This document shows positions 1 through 8,099 of a DNA stretch of 64,000 nucleotides, piece by piece (position 1 is the stretch's first letter; every line of letters begins with the position of its first letter). A program made the position numbers and the translations under genes. Source of the stretch: Actinomadura rayongensis (GTDB lineage: Bacteria; Actinomycetota; Actinomycetes; Streptosporangiales; Streptosporangiaceae); the NCBI RefSeq assembly GCF_009831215.1, contig NZ_WUTW01000001.1, positions 1,039,192-1,103,191 of the forward strand, given 5' to 3'. The notes under the pieces are model-generated. The model saw only the letters and a program-made list of their open reading frames with translations. It did not search any database and was not told where the DNA came from.

Positions 1-493
1 CCCTGACGTAGTGGTGGTTGACGCGGAGGAGGGGGGTTCTCGCGGACGGGGCGGGGTCGATGGCGAGGACGTCGGCGATGAAGAGGGTGTGGTCGCCGGC
101 GGGGACGCGGTCGCGGGTCGCGCACTCGAAGGCCGTCACGCCGCCGTCGAGGATCAGGGCGCCGGACGCCGGGCCGCGGTGGTGGGGTTCGGCGGCGAGC
201 AGGATGCGGGCGCCGGGGCGGCCGGGCATGGCGAAGCGGCCCGCCAGGGCGCGTTGGTCGGCGGACAGGATCGTCGCGGCCCAGCGGTCGCGGCGGGTCA
301 GGACCTCGGCGAGGTAGGACGTCGTCGTCAGGCTCGCGAGGACGGTCGGGGGGTCGGCCGACACCGACAGGAACGACGAGACCGTCACGCCGTGGTCGTC
401 GCGGCCGTCGCGGACGGTCAGGACGACCACGCCGGTCGCGAACCCGGCCATGGCCGCGGTGAAGTCCTCGCGCGCCGGGCGGCTCGCGGTCAG
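1..493 (-). CDS. Flavin reductase-like FMN-binding split-barrel protein (3' end cut by window edge)
   Basis: The visible ~164 codons read as a flavin reductase domain: the N-terminal FTAAMAGFATGVVVLT segment, VSSFLSVSADPPTVLASL, and a late DHTLFIADVLAI motif ending near LLRVNHHYVR before the window stops. Such proteins bind FMN and reduce it with NAD(P)H, usually for a partner monooxygenase, or serve as flavin-binding oxidoreductases. No ATG, GTG or TTG lies in frame upstream of the conserved region. A CTG overlapping the sppA stop as CTGA, with GGGAG five bases before it, gives an N-terminus of the usual length, so I chose it. It is probably translationally coupled to the peptidase upstream. 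The specific substrate is unknown. Confidence 0.75.
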   Translation of the reverse strand, partial: MTASRPAREDFTAAMAGFATGVVVLTVRDGRDDHGVTVSSFLSVSADPPTVLASLTTTSYLAEVLTRRDRWAATILSADQRALAGRFAMPGRPGARILLAAEPHHRGPASGALILDGGVTAFECATRDRVPAGDHTLFIADVLAIDPAPSARTPLLRVNHHYVR

Positions 494-2202
494 CGGAACT
501 CCCAGTGGCCGGGGAGGGTCAGCGGGCCCGCGGCGGGCAGGCCGAGCCGGGCCGCGACGCCGCGCAGCGCGCCCCAGCCGGAGAACGCGTCGAACCGCGC
601 GGCGGCGGCCGTGCGGTCGTCGCTGGACTCGGGCGGACGCAGCCGGTCCAGCGGCGAGGTGTGCGGGAACGTCCGGACGGGCGCGTCCGCGCGCAGGCCC
701 GCGCGGGAGCGGGCGAGGTCGAACGCGCGCTCCAGGCCGCCGAGTTCGTCCACCAGGCCGTTCTCGCGGGCGTCCGCGCCGGTCCAGACCCGGCCGCGCG
801 CCAGCTCGTGGACGCGGTCGCGGGACAGGCCGCGCCCGTCGGCGACCTTGCCGGTGAAGTCGGCGTAGATCGCGTCGAGGGAGCTGTCGATGCGCGCCCA
901 CTCGTCCTCGCTGAACGGCTTGGTCGCCGAGAACATCCGCGCGTGCTCGCCGGACGCGACGTGCCCGAGCCCGACGCCGAGCCGGTCCAGCAGGTCGGTG
1001 ACCACGGCCTTGCCGACGACGACGCCGATGGACCCGGTGATCGTTCCGGGCTGCGCGACGATCGTGTCCGCCGCCATCGCGACGTAGTAGCCGCCGGACG
1101 CCGCCACGTTCCCCATCGACACCACGACCGGCTTGCCCGCCTCGCGCGCGAGCACGACCTCGCGCCAGATCGCGTCCGAGGCGACGGCCGACCCGCCGGG
1201 GCTGTTCACGCGGAACACGATCGCCTTCACGTGCTCGTCGCGGACGGCCGCGCGGAACGCCGCGCCGATCGTGTCCGAACCCATCGCCGGTCCCTGCGAC
1301 GGGAGCGGTCCGCCGCGTCCGCTGCGGCCGAGCCGGATCGGGCCGATGCCGTTGATGAGCGCGATCCCGTCCCGGCGGCCGGGCTGGGGGAGGCGGCGCG
1401 CGACCGACTGCGTCCGCTGGTAGCGGGTGACGTACCGCAGCAGCGGCTCCCCGCCGACCTTCGCGCGGACGTGCGCGTACACCTCGTCGCGGTACCCGAG
1501 CCGGTCGACCAGGCCGGTGGACAGCGCCTCGGACGCCAGCAGCGGCCCCGAGTCCACGCACGCCCGGACCTCGGCGGCGGACCGGTTCCGCGCCGCCGCG
1601 ACGTCCGCCGTGATCTGCTCGCCGAGCGACTCCACGAGCCGCCGCGACGACTCCTCGTGCTCGGGCGTGTAGCCGCGCTCCATGAACGTGTTCGCCATGG
1701 TCTTGTACTCCGACCGCTTGGCGAACTGCGGCCGGACGCCGAGCTTCTCCGCCGCGCCCGCGAAGAACGGCTCCTCCAGCGCGACGCCGGTCAGCCCGAG
1801 TTCGCCGGTCGGCTGCATCCACACCTGCTCGAACGCGCTCGCCAGGTAGTACGGGACGGTCCCCTGCCCGCCCTCGCCGAACGTCTCCGCCCACGCCACG
1901 GTCAGCTTGCCCGCCCTGCGGAACGCGGTGACGGCGTCGCGCAGCTCCTGCGCCTGCGCGAGCGCGACGCCGGGGACGACCTTGGCGACGAGCGCCTTCA
2001 CGCGGGGGTCGGTGCGGGCGCGGCGCAGGCCGTCCAGGATGTCGCGCAGGTGCGTGCGGCGCATCGACAGCAGCGCCGAGACCGCGTCGGGCGGCGACGT
2101 CTCGACCAGACCGTCGGTCAGGTCGAGTTCGAGGACGAGCGGGGCCGTGCGCCGTTCGCGCGCCTGCCGGACGAGGGTGACGACTGAACCGGGGTCCACC
2201 AT
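490..2202 (-). CDS. sppA: Signal peptide peptidase SppA, 67K type (S49 family)
   Basis: A 570-residue protein with two S49 peptidase repeats, the length and layout of the long SppA form that degrades leftover signal peptides at the membrane. The catalytic serine is visible in MGNVAASGGYYVA (about S369). The N-terminal repeat carries the general-base lysine in SEYKTMAN (about K167), as in E. coli SppA. A second conserved block, VNSPGGSA, lies near 332-339. No clear signal anchor is seen at the N-terminus, unlike E. coli SppA. I start at the ATG giving MVDPGSVV; the open frame continues upstream but its translation there is the Arg/His-rich type of a non-coding frame. The stop overlaps the flavin reductase start. 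Confidence 0.9.
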   Translation of the reverse strand: MVDPGSVVTLVRQARERRTAPLVLELDLTDGLVETSPPDAVSALLSMRRTHLRDILDGLRRARTDPRVKALVAKVVPGVALAQAQELRDAVTAFRRAGKLTVAWAETFGEGGQGTVPYYLASAFEQVWMQPTGELGLTGVALEEPFFAGAAEKLGVRPQFAKRSEYKTMANTFMERGYTPEHEESSRRLVESLGEQITADVAAARNRSAAEVRACVDSGPLLASEALSTGLVDRLGYRDEVYAHVRAKVGGEPLLRYVTRYQRTQSVARRLPQPGRRDGIALINGIGPIRLGRSGRGGPLPSQGPAMGSDTIGAAFRAAVRDEHVKAIVFRVNSPGGSAVASDAIWREVVLAREAGKPVVVSMGNVAASGGYYVAMAADTIVAQPGTITGSIGVVVGKAVVTDLLDRLGVGLGHVASGEHARMFSATKPFSEDEWARIDSSLDAIYADFTGKVADGRGLSRDRVHELARGRVWTGADARENGLVDELGGLERAFDLARSRAGLRADAPVRTFPHTSPLDRLRPPESSDDRTAAAARFDAFSGWGALRGVAARLGLPAAGPLTLPGHWEFR

Positions 2203-2243
2203 GGCTCCCAGCCTATGCAATGCCGTCGCGGCGCCCGCCGGGG

Positions 2244-3809
2244 TCACCGGCGCAGGGTGCCGGAGATCGCGACGAGCGTCCGGCCGGAGTACGCCAGGCC
2301 CGCGCCGGTGCGGGTCAGCGTGACCGTGCCGCCCGCGCAGGCCGCCCGGTTCGTCCGCCCGCCCGGCGGGGACTCCTGCGCGGTGAGCGTGTCGCCGCTG
2401 ACCGACAGGACGGCCAGCGCGTTCGTGCAGCCCCACGCGCGGTAGGCGATCGTGCCGCGTCCGCTGCCCGCCCGCAGCGTGAGCGTCGCCTCGGTGCCGG
2501 ACGCGGGCTCGCCGAACCCCTCGGCGCGCCGCATCGTCCCGGTCCACGTCCCGGCGAACGCGGCGGTCGCGGCGGCCACCGGCTCGACCGGGTCGCCGGA
2601 CGTGGTCACGGTCGTGGACGACGAGGAGTGCGTCGTGCTCGACACGACCGCCGCCGGTCGTTCGCGGTGCGGTTTACCGCCGCCGTCCGGCCAGACCGCC
2701 TGCGCGCCCCAAGCGGCGCCCGCGACGAGCGCGCACGCCACGAGCCACCGCACCGCCCGGCCGCGCCGCGCAGGCACCGTGCGCGCAGCCTCCGCCGGGC
2801 GCGTCGCCTCCGCCCTGCGCGCCGCCTCCGCTGGGCGCGTCGCCTTCGCCGCCCGCGTGGTCTCGGCCGGACGCGTCGCCCCCGCTGGGCGCGTCGCCTC
2901 GGCTGGGCGCGCCGTCTCGGCCGTCCGCGTGGTCTCGGCCGTCCGCGTGGTCTCGGCTGGGGGCGGCGCCTCGGCTGGGGGCGTCGCCTGCGCCGGGGTC
3001 TCCGCCGGGCGGGTGGTCTCGGACGGGTCGACGAGGCGGGTCATGAGGCGACGGGCGTCGGGGCGGCGCGCCGGGTCCTTGTCCAGGCAGTCCGCCAGCA
3101 CCGCGCGCAGCGGTGCGGGGACGCCGTCCAGGTCGGGTTCGCCGTGCGCGATGCGGTGCAGGACGGCCGGGATGGTTGCCGCGCGTCCGAACGGCGGCCG
3201 TCCCGTCGCGGCGAACACCATCGTCCCGGCCCAGGCGAACACGTCGGACGCGGCGGTCGGCGCGGCGCCCTCCAGCCACTCGGGCGCGAAGTACGCGGGC
3301 GTCCCGACGAGCCCGGTGCTGGTGTCGGCGTCGACGGCGCGGGCGATGCCGAAGTCCACGACGCGGGGACCGTCCGGGCCGAGCAGGACGTTGGCGGGCT
3401 TGAGGTCGCGGTGGACGATCCCGGCCGCGTGGATCGCGGCGAGCGCGCCCGCGGCGGCGACGGCGAGCCGGTGCAGGTCGTCGCCGTCCAAAGGCCCCCG
3501 GGCGGCGACGCGGTCGGCGAGGGACGGGCCGTCCACGAACTCCGACACGAGGTAGGGCAGCGGGCCGTCGGCGGACGCGTCCAGGACGGCGGCGGTGCAG
3601 AACGGCGCGACGCGGCGGGCGGCGGCCATCTCGCGCGCGAACCGGGCCCGCGCCGCCCGGTCGGCGGTCTTCAGCACCTTCACGGCGACGCGTTCGCCGC
3701 CCGGGCCGGTCGCGAGGTAGACGACGCCCTGGCCGCCCTCGCCGAGGCGTCCGGTCAGGCGGTAGCCGCCGATCTCGGGCGGATCGCCGGGGTCCAGCGG
3801 AGCGGCCAT
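2244..3809 (-). CDS. Receptor-type Ser/Thr protein kinase with repeat-rich juxtamembrane linker
   Basis: A 521-residue PknB-like kinase. The kinase domain spans about 14-262: Gly loop LGEGGQGVVY, ATP lysine K44 in VAVKVLK, catalytic HRDLKPAN (D135), DFG at 152-154 and APEW. It is followed by an 80-residue low-complexity linker (about 264-343) built on ATRPAE/TTRTAE repeats, one membrane span (about 353-371), and a ~130-residue outer domain containing TWTGTMRRAEG and ending GTLRR. The outer domain is probably a ligand or cell-wall sensor; I do not recognise its family. Thr residues in the linker could be autophosphorylation sites (inference). All catalytic residues are intact. Confidence 0.9.
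   Translation of the reverse strand: MAAPLDPGDPPEIGGYRLTGRLGEGGQGVVYLATGPGGERVAVKVLKTADRAARARFAREMAAARRVAPFCTAAVLDASADGPLPYLVSEFVDGPSLADRVAARGPLDGDDLHRLAVAAAGALAAIHAAGIVHRDLKPANVLLGPDGPRVVDFGIARAVDADTSTGLVGTPAYFAPEWLEGAAPTAASDVFAWAGTMVFAATGRPPFGRAATIPAVLHRIAHGEPDLDGVPAPLRAVLADCLDKDPARRPDARRLMTRLVDPSETTRPAETPAQATPPAEAPPPAETTRTAETTRTAETARPAEATRPAGATRPAETTRAAKATRPAEAARRAEATRPAEAARTVPARRGRAVRWLVACALVAGAAWGAQAVWPDGGGKPHRERPAAVVSSTTHSSSSTTVTTSGDPVEPVAAATAAFAGTWTGTMRRAEGFGEPASGTEATLTLRAGSGRGTIAYRAWGCTNALAVLSVSGDTLTAQESPPGGRTNRAACAGGTVTLTRTGAGLAYSGRTLVAISGTLRR
2781..3020 (-). repeat. Tandem Thr/Ala/Pro/Glu-coding repeat in kinase linker
   Basis: Imperfect 15-18 bp units encode variants of ATRPAE, TTRTAE and AARPAE, repeated about a dozen times in the juxtamembrane linker of the kinase. 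Neighbouring units are nearly identical at the DNA level, so copy number probably varies between strains. Confidence 0.75.
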
Positions 3810-3891
3810 GGCGACCTCGAATCGGGGGGCGGCGGCACAAGATCACCGCCACGGTACACGGCCGGGCGCGCCACCGGCCGTGCACCGGCGG

Positions 3892-4320
3892 CTAGGCGGC
3901 GGCGGGCGCCGGCTGCGCCGCGCGCCGCGACAGAAGCCCGTCCAGCGCGAACGCGCCCGGGCCGGTGAAGACGAGCAGGAACAGCGTCCAGCAGAACATC
4001 GCGGCGGGCTCGCCGTGGTTCTGGATCGGCCAGAACGCGTCGGGCTGGTGGACCTTGAAGTAGGCGTAGGCCATCGAGCCCGCGGCGACGAACGCGGCGG
4101 GCCGCGTCGCGAGGCCGAGCAGCACGAGACCGCCGCCGACGAGCTGGATCACGGCCGCGTACCAGCCGGGCCAGGTCCAGGCGTCGATCGAGCCGCCGCC
4201 CTGGGCGCCGCCGAGGACGCCGAACAGCGAGGCGGCTCCGTGGCAGGCGAACAGCAGCCCGACGACGATGCGGAACAGGCCCAGCACATACGGCTGAGCC
4301 TGGGTGAGACGTGCGTTCAT
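3892..4320 (-). CDS. DoxX family membrane protein
   Basis: A 142-residue protein with four predicted membrane spans (about 10-32, 52-70, 74-90, 105-125). It has the DoxX look: LFRIVVGLLFACHGAASLFG at the start, LVGGGLVLLGLATRPAAF in the middle, and a short polar C-terminus. DoxX proteins are small inner-membrane proteins often linked to thiosulfate:quinone oxidation or oxidative-stress complexes; no partner gene is adjacent here. AGGAG lies just upstream of the ATG. It shares a short intergenic region with the divergent NUDIX gene. Confidence 0.85.
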   Translation of the reverse strand: MNARLTQAQPYVLGLFRIVVGLLFACHGAASLFGVLGGAQGGGSIDAWTWPGWYAAVIQLVGGGLVLLGLATRPAAFVAAGSMAYAYFKVHQPDAFWPIQNHGEPAAMFCWTLFLLVFTGPGAFALDGLLSRRAAQPAPAAA

Positions 4321-4372
4321 AGTGGGGGGACTCCTTCGGTCGGCAGAACAGTCGGCGGAAGTGAGCGCCCCA

Positions 4373-4400
4373 AGATTAGGTAGCCCTTACCAATGTTGAA
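4373..4400 (-). promoter_or_regulatory. Putative promoter of the doxX-like gene
   Basis: Read on the minus strand: a -35 TTCAAC and a -10 TAATCT separated by 16 bases, in an AT-richer island about 53 bases before the ATG. Recognised by eye only. Confidence 0.4.
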
Positions 4401-4455
4401 AAGTACATCGACATGTGATGCCAGTCTCCCTGACTCCGGTGGTTAGGGTCGGGGG

Positions 4456-5343
4456 ATGGCGGACGGCGATGGCGACGGATGGGCCCGCTGCGGGCAGGGG
4501 CACACGCACTGGGGGCGGTTCGGGGCGTCCGGTCTGCTCGTCTTCCACCGCGACGACGACGGGACCGTCCGCGTCCTGCTCCAGCAGCGCGCGTGGTGGG
4601 GGATCGGCGGCGGCACCTGGGGCATGTTCGGCGGCGCGCTGCACAGCCATGAGGACCCGGTGGCCGGAGCGCTGCGCGAGACGTCCGAGGAGTGCACGCT
4701 GGACGTCGCGTCGGTGCGGCTGCACGGCGCGTCCACCGACGACCACGGCGGCTGGTCGTTCACGTCGGTGATCGGGTCCGTCGCCGACCGCGCGGACGTG
4801 GGCGCCGCGTCGCGCGAGACCCGCCGCGCGAAGTGGGTGCGCGTGGACGCCGTCGACGGCCTCCGGCTTTTCCCGCCCTTCCGCCGCTCGTGGCCGCCGT
4901 TCCGGGACGCGCTCGTCCGCGTGGAACTCGTCGTGGACGCCGCCAACGTCGTCGGCGCCCGCGCGGACGGCTGGTGGAAGGACCGCGCCGGAGCCAACGC
5001 GCGGCTCCGCGACGACCTCGCCGCGCTGGCGTCCGGGGTGCGCGGGCTGCCCGCCGGGCTCGTCCCGTACACCACCGTCATGCCTGACGTGGTGCTGGTC
5101 GTGGAGGGTCAGGCGCGGACGGTCGCGGGCGAGCCGTTCCCGGGCGTCCACGTGACGGCCGCGCCGGGCAGCGGCGACGACCACATCGTCGACCTCGTCT
5201 CACGCCCGGACCCGGGCGCGCGGCGCGTCGTCGTGACCGCCGACCGCGAGCTGCGGGCGCGCTGCGAGGCGGCGGGCGCGTCCGTCCTCGGCCCGCGCTG
5301 GCTCCTCGACCGCCTCCCGCCCCGCACCCGCCCCGCCCGCTAG
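4456..5343 (+). CDS. NUDIX hydrolase fused to a NYN/YacP-like ribonuclease domain
   Basis: A 295-residue two-domain protein. Residues ~20-150 form a NUDIX domain: the Nudix box begins GALHSHE and continues through ALRETSEEC, with the usual late Gly replaced by Thr. Residues ~155-290 look like a NYN (YacP/Rae1-like PIN-fold) nuclease: VELVVDAANVVGARADGWWKDR, then VVVTADRELRARCEAAGASVLG and LLDRL. The first part would hydrolyse a nucleoside-diphosphate-linked compound (substrate unknown); the second resembles RNases that cut RNA. A -10-like TAGGGT ends 7 bases before the ATG, so the mRNA may be leaderless. It converges on the ACT-domain gene. Confidence 0.8.
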   Translation: MADGDGDGWARCGQGHTHWGRFGASGLLVFHRDDDGTVRVLLQQRAWWGIGGGTWGMFGGALHSHEDPVAGALRETSEECTLDVASVRLHGASTDDHGGWSFTSVIGSVADRADVGAASRETRRAKWVRVDAVDGLRLFPPFRRSWPPFRDALVRVELVVDAANVVGARADGWWKDRAGANARLRDDLAALASGVRGLPAGLVPYTTVMPDVVLVVEGQARTVAGEPFPGVHVTAAPGSGDDHIVDLVSRPDPGARRVVVTADRELRARCEAAGASVLGPRWLLDRLPPRTRPAR

Positions 5344-5430
5344 CCGCCCGCGCGGAGGACGCGGACCGCGCACCGCTCGCACGCCCGCCCGGCGGCGCCG
5401 GCCGCGTGCGCGGTCGGCCGCCCGGCGGGG

Positions 5431-5811
5431 CTAGCCGGGGCGGACGACGAGGCGGTGGCCGGCGTCGGCGAGGACGCGCGCCGCCTCGTCCGCGCGGTGC
5501 TCGGGCACCAGCACCAGGTCCGCGTGGTAGGTGGACGCGACGAACACCGGCACGCCCGCGGCGGCCAGCGGGCCGACCAGCGCGGCGAGCATCCCGGGCA
5601 CGTCCGTGCCGTGCGGGGAGTCGCCGTAGAAGCCCGTCCAGTGCTCGGCCTCCGACCACGGCGGCGCCTCCCGGACGACCGTCAGGCCCTCCGGGGCGCG
5701 CACGAGCGCGATCCACTCGTCGTCCTCGGGCAGCGTCGCGTGCGCCAGGTGCTCGACCACGAACCGGCCGGGGACGCGGTGGAGGCGCTGCGCGGAGACG
5801 TCGGGGACCAT
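5431..5811 (-). CDS. ACT-domain protein (CASTOR/DUF2241-like)
   Basis: A 126-residue protein with two ACT-like halves. WIALVRAPEGLTVVREAPP begins the first, a WTGFYGDSPHGTD segment lies between, and VPGMLAALVGPLAAAGVPVFVASTYHADLVLVPEH forms the second. Stand-alone proteins of this type usually bind amino acids and act as sensors; the ligand is unknown. I use the ATG giving MVPDVSAQRL because the upstream continuation is Arg/Pro-rich and not protein-like. It ends facing the NUDIX-NYN gene. Confidence 0.75.
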   Translation of the reverse strand: MVPDVSAQRLHRVPGRFVVEHLAHATLPEDDEWIALVRAPEGLTVVREAPPWSEAEHWTGFYGDSPHGTDVPGMLAALVGPLAAAGVPVFVASTYHADLVLVPEHRADEAARVLADAGHRLVVRPG

Positions 5812-5849
5812 GCCGCGCAGCCTAGTGCGCGGCGGACGGCCGGGTGCGA

Positions 5850-5899
5850 CCGCACGGACCCTCCCACGCGGGGGTCGCGCCGATGCGGGGTCCGTGCGG
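5850..5899. repeat. 12-bp inverted repeat with 26-bp spacer
   Basis: CCGCACGGACCC (5850-5861) and its exact reverse complement GGGTCCGTGCGG (5888-5899) lie 40-90 bases upstream of the ACT-domain gene start. Nothing else is recognised in the ~265-base gap between this gene and the next. It may be an operator or a hairpin in the leader. Confidence 0.4.
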
Positions 5900-6077
5900 C
5901 CACGTTCTCCTGTCCCGCGCGGTGAGGACCACCCCGCCGACCGGGACTCCACTCCTTGCTCACCGGGACGCCAGACGTCGCTGCCGTCCCGGCCGATCGC
6001 GCCGGGCCGCGGCCCGGTCGCGTCGGCCCGGTCCGCCCCCGCTCGCGGACCGGGCCGCCCGCCGTCCACCGCCACGG

Positions 6078-6278
6078 TCAGCCGTCCTCGGCGGCGAGCC
6101 GGGACCGCAGGCCCGCCGCGTCGTCGGCGGACAGCGTGGTCGCGGCACCGGATCGCAACCGCTCCTCGGTCAGGTCCCCGCCGCGCGTCGCGTACCAGCG
6201 CCCGGCGTCGCTGCGCCAGACGAGCCAGCCGGGGAACTCACGTTCGATGGCCGCCTTCTGGTCCGCGAAGTCGCCCAT
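6078..6278 (-). CDS. Small conserved protein with PGWxVWRSDAGRWYATR motif
   Basis: A 66-residue protein, MGDFADQKAAIEREFPGWLV onwards, containing the VWRSDAGRWYATR motif seen in many small actinomycete proteins encoded beside GntR or other regulators; their function is unknown. I chose the internal ATG over an upstream one because AAGGAC precedes it and the upstream extension spans the putative operator. It is divergent from the GntR regulator, so the two probably share control (inference). Confidence 0.65.
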   Translation of the reverse strand: MGDFADQKAAIEREFPGWLVWRSDAGRWYATRGGDLTEERLRSGAATTLSADDAAGLRSRLAAEDG

Positions 6279-6305
6279 CAAGGTCGTCCTTTCCCCGCGG
6301 AGGTT

Positions 6306-6321
6306 CTTCTGTATACAAAAG
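6306..6321. promoter_or_regulatory. Palindromic putative GntR-type operator
   Basis: CTTCTGTATACAAAAG is a 16-bp inverted repeat with one mismatched pair, centred on TGTATACA. It sits between the small-protein gene and the divergent gntR-like gene in a short AT-rich stretch, near a TTGACA-like box (6341-6346, minus strand). GntR/HutC regulators of actinomycetes often bind GTATAC-centred palindromes, so autoregulation is likely (inference). Confidence 0.5.
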
Positions 6322-6435
6322 TCGTACTCGGTCAAAGGAGTGTCAAGCTATCCGTAAGCGGACCGTCTCCCTCGGGATAGCGCCCGGAGCGTTCGCGCCC
6401 GCGGCGTGCCTGCCGGGACGAAGGAGGTGACGCCG

Positions 6436-7206
6436 GTGGCAGAGCGTCCGGCCTACCAACGCATTGCCGACACGTTGCGCGCGGGGATCCGCGACGGCCT
6501 GCACCCGCCCGGCGAGCGGTTGCCGACGTTCGCGCAGCTCAGCGCGCGGCACGGCGTGTCGGAGATCGTCGTCCGGCAGGCCGTCGCGCTGTTGCGCGGC
6601 GAGGGCCTGGTGGAGACCCGGCGCGGCGGCGGGACGGTCGTGCGGGCGTCGCCGCCCGTCCGGCGCGTCGCGATGGACCGGTACCGGCGGTTCGCCGGGG
6701 CCGCGCCCGAGCCCGCCCCCGAGCCCGCGACGACGTTCACCCACGACCAGCGCATCGCGTGGAACGAGTACCGGCTCGACCGCGAGTTCACGCGCGTCCG
6801 CGCCGCGCCCGACCTCGCCGCGCTGTTCGAGCTGCCCGCGCGGACCGAGCTGCTGCGGCGCCGGTTCGTGTTCTACTCGCGCGGCAAGCCGCACCAGATC
6901 TCGGTGAACTACCTGCCGTGGTCGCTCGTCGGCGGGACGCCCGTCGCCGATCCCGACCGCGAGCCGTGGCCCGGCGGGACGCTCGCGCAGCTCGGCTTCC
7001 TCGGCCGCGCGGTCACCCGCGTCGAGGAGTCGGTCGGCGCGCGGATGCCGACGCCCGAAGAGGGCGAGACGCTGCGCATGGCCGCCGGGACGCCGGTCGT
7101 CACGATCACGCGGCGGCTGATCTCCGACGGACAGGTGATGGAGGTGTGCCGGGACATCGTCATCCCCGCCGACCGCGTCCTGCTGGACTACGCCATCGAC
7201 CTCTGA
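6436..7206 (+). CDS. GntR family (HutC type) transcriptional regulator
   Basis: A 256-residue regulator. Residues ~5-70 form a winged helix: YQRIADTLRAGIRDGLHPPG, LPTFAQLSARHGVSEIVVRQ, and the wing GLVETRRGGGTVV. Residues ~95-250 form a UTRA ligand-binding domain: LRRRFVFYSRGKPHQIS, and late GTPVVTITRRLISDGQVMEV. HutC-type regulators respond to small metabolites; the ligand here is unknown. The GTG start follows a strong AAGGAGGTGA Shine-Dalgarno at 7-8 bases, which decides it over an upstream ATG. It is divergent from the small WRSDAGRW protein. Confidence 0.9.
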   Translation: MAERPAYQRIADTLRAGIRDGLHPPGERLPTFAQLSARHGVSEIVVRQAVALLRGEGLVETRRGGGTVVRASPPVRRVAMDRYRRFAGAAPEPAPEPATTFTHDQRIAWNEYRLDREFTRVRAAPDLAALFELPARTELLRRRFVFYSRGKPHQISVNYLPWSLVGGTPVADPDREPWPGGTLAQLGFLGRAVTRVEESVGARMPTPEEGETLRMAAGTPVVTITRRLISDGQVMEVCRDIVIPADRVLLDYAIDL

Positions 7207-7460
7207 CGGACGGCCGGGCAGACCGTGCCCTCCCTTTCGATCGCGCGGGGGGCCCGGAAAGTTCGCGGCAAAGGGGGAACTGGCCGAGTTCGGTCGTTTC
7301 CCCTCGGCCCGTCGCGGCCGACGCCTAGGCTTTCGGCGTTGGCCGCCCCGCCATGCAATGAACGGCCACCCGTGGTGACAGGGGAACGTCGCGCGGGCGT
7401 CCCCGTGGTGGACGGCGGCGTCGACCCCCCTTTCACCGGCGATCAGGAGGACCGGGCGGC

Positions 7461-8099
7461 ATGCGGACCGGACCGGGGCGGCTGAGGGCCGCCGCGCGGC
7501 AGTGGGCGCGACCGCGGGAGTTCCGCATCAGGCCCGCGCCGTGGCCCGACGACGCGCTCGCGGTCCTCGCGGACCTCGTCCGCGCGATCGAGGCGGAGAC
7601 GGCGGCGCACCGGGCGGCGCTGGACGCGCCCGGACCCGAGCGGCCGGTGGACGCGCTCGAACCCGAGCGGCCGGCGGACGCGCCCGGACCCGCGTGGGCG
7701 GTGGACGCGCCGGAACGCGACGCCGCGCCCGCCGCGGACGGCCTGCCCGGCTCGTCGGCCGCCGACCTCGCGACGAGCGTGTGGCGGCTGCGGGCGAAGC
7801 TGGCGGCCACCCCCGACGCGCCGCGCGCGCTCGTCCGCCATGTGGACACCGCCTGGGACACGCTCGCCGACGCCGGGATCGTGATCCGCGACCACCTGCA
7901 CGAGCCCTTCGACCCGGGACTGTCGATCTCCGTCGCCGCCTACGAGGCCACGCCGGGCCTGCGCCGCGAGGAGGTCATCGAGACCCTGCGCCCGAGCGTG
8001 TTCCTGCACGGGCGGACCCTCCAGATGGGCGAGGTGATCGTGGGGACGCCGGAGAAGTCCGAGGAGAAGGCCGGAGCGGAGGAAACGCACACCCGATGA
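7461..8099 (+). CDS. GrpE-like nucleotide exchange factor of a divergent Hsp70 operon
   Basis: A 212-residue protein. Its C-terminal third, after VWRLRAKLAATPDAPRALVR, has a GrpE-like core, DPGLSISVAAYEATPGL, then VFLHGRTLQMGEVIVGTP, resembling the GrpE beta domain that opens the Hsp70 nucleotide cleft. The N-terminal half is an Ala/Pro/Glu-rich linker with repeated PERPVDALEPERPADAPG-like units, unlike the coiled coil of canonical GrpE. AGGAGG precedes the ATG. The stop overlaps the Hsp70 start as ATGA, which implies a functional pair. The GrpE assignment is by motif and context. Confidence 0.7.
   Translation: MRTGPGRLRAAARQWARPREFRIRPAPWPDDALAVLADLVRAIEAETAAHRAALDAPGPERPVDALEPERPADAPGPAWAVDAPERDAAPAADGLPGSSAADLATSVWRLRAKLAATPDAPRALVRHVDTAWDTLADAGIVIRDHLHEPFDPGLSISVAAYEATPGLRREEVIETLRPSVFLHGRTLQMGEVIVGTPEKSEEKAGAEETHTR

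Noticed and set aside
2220..3968. Long plus-strand frame opposite the first kinase
   Set aside because: Composition is that of an antisense shadow (Arg/Gly-rich); the kinase on the other strand explains the region.
4375..4393. Possible iron box (TTAGGTAGCCCTTACCAA) before the doxX-like gene
   Set aside because: It matches the DtxR/IdeR consensus only on one side, and the two arms are out of register when reverse-complemented.
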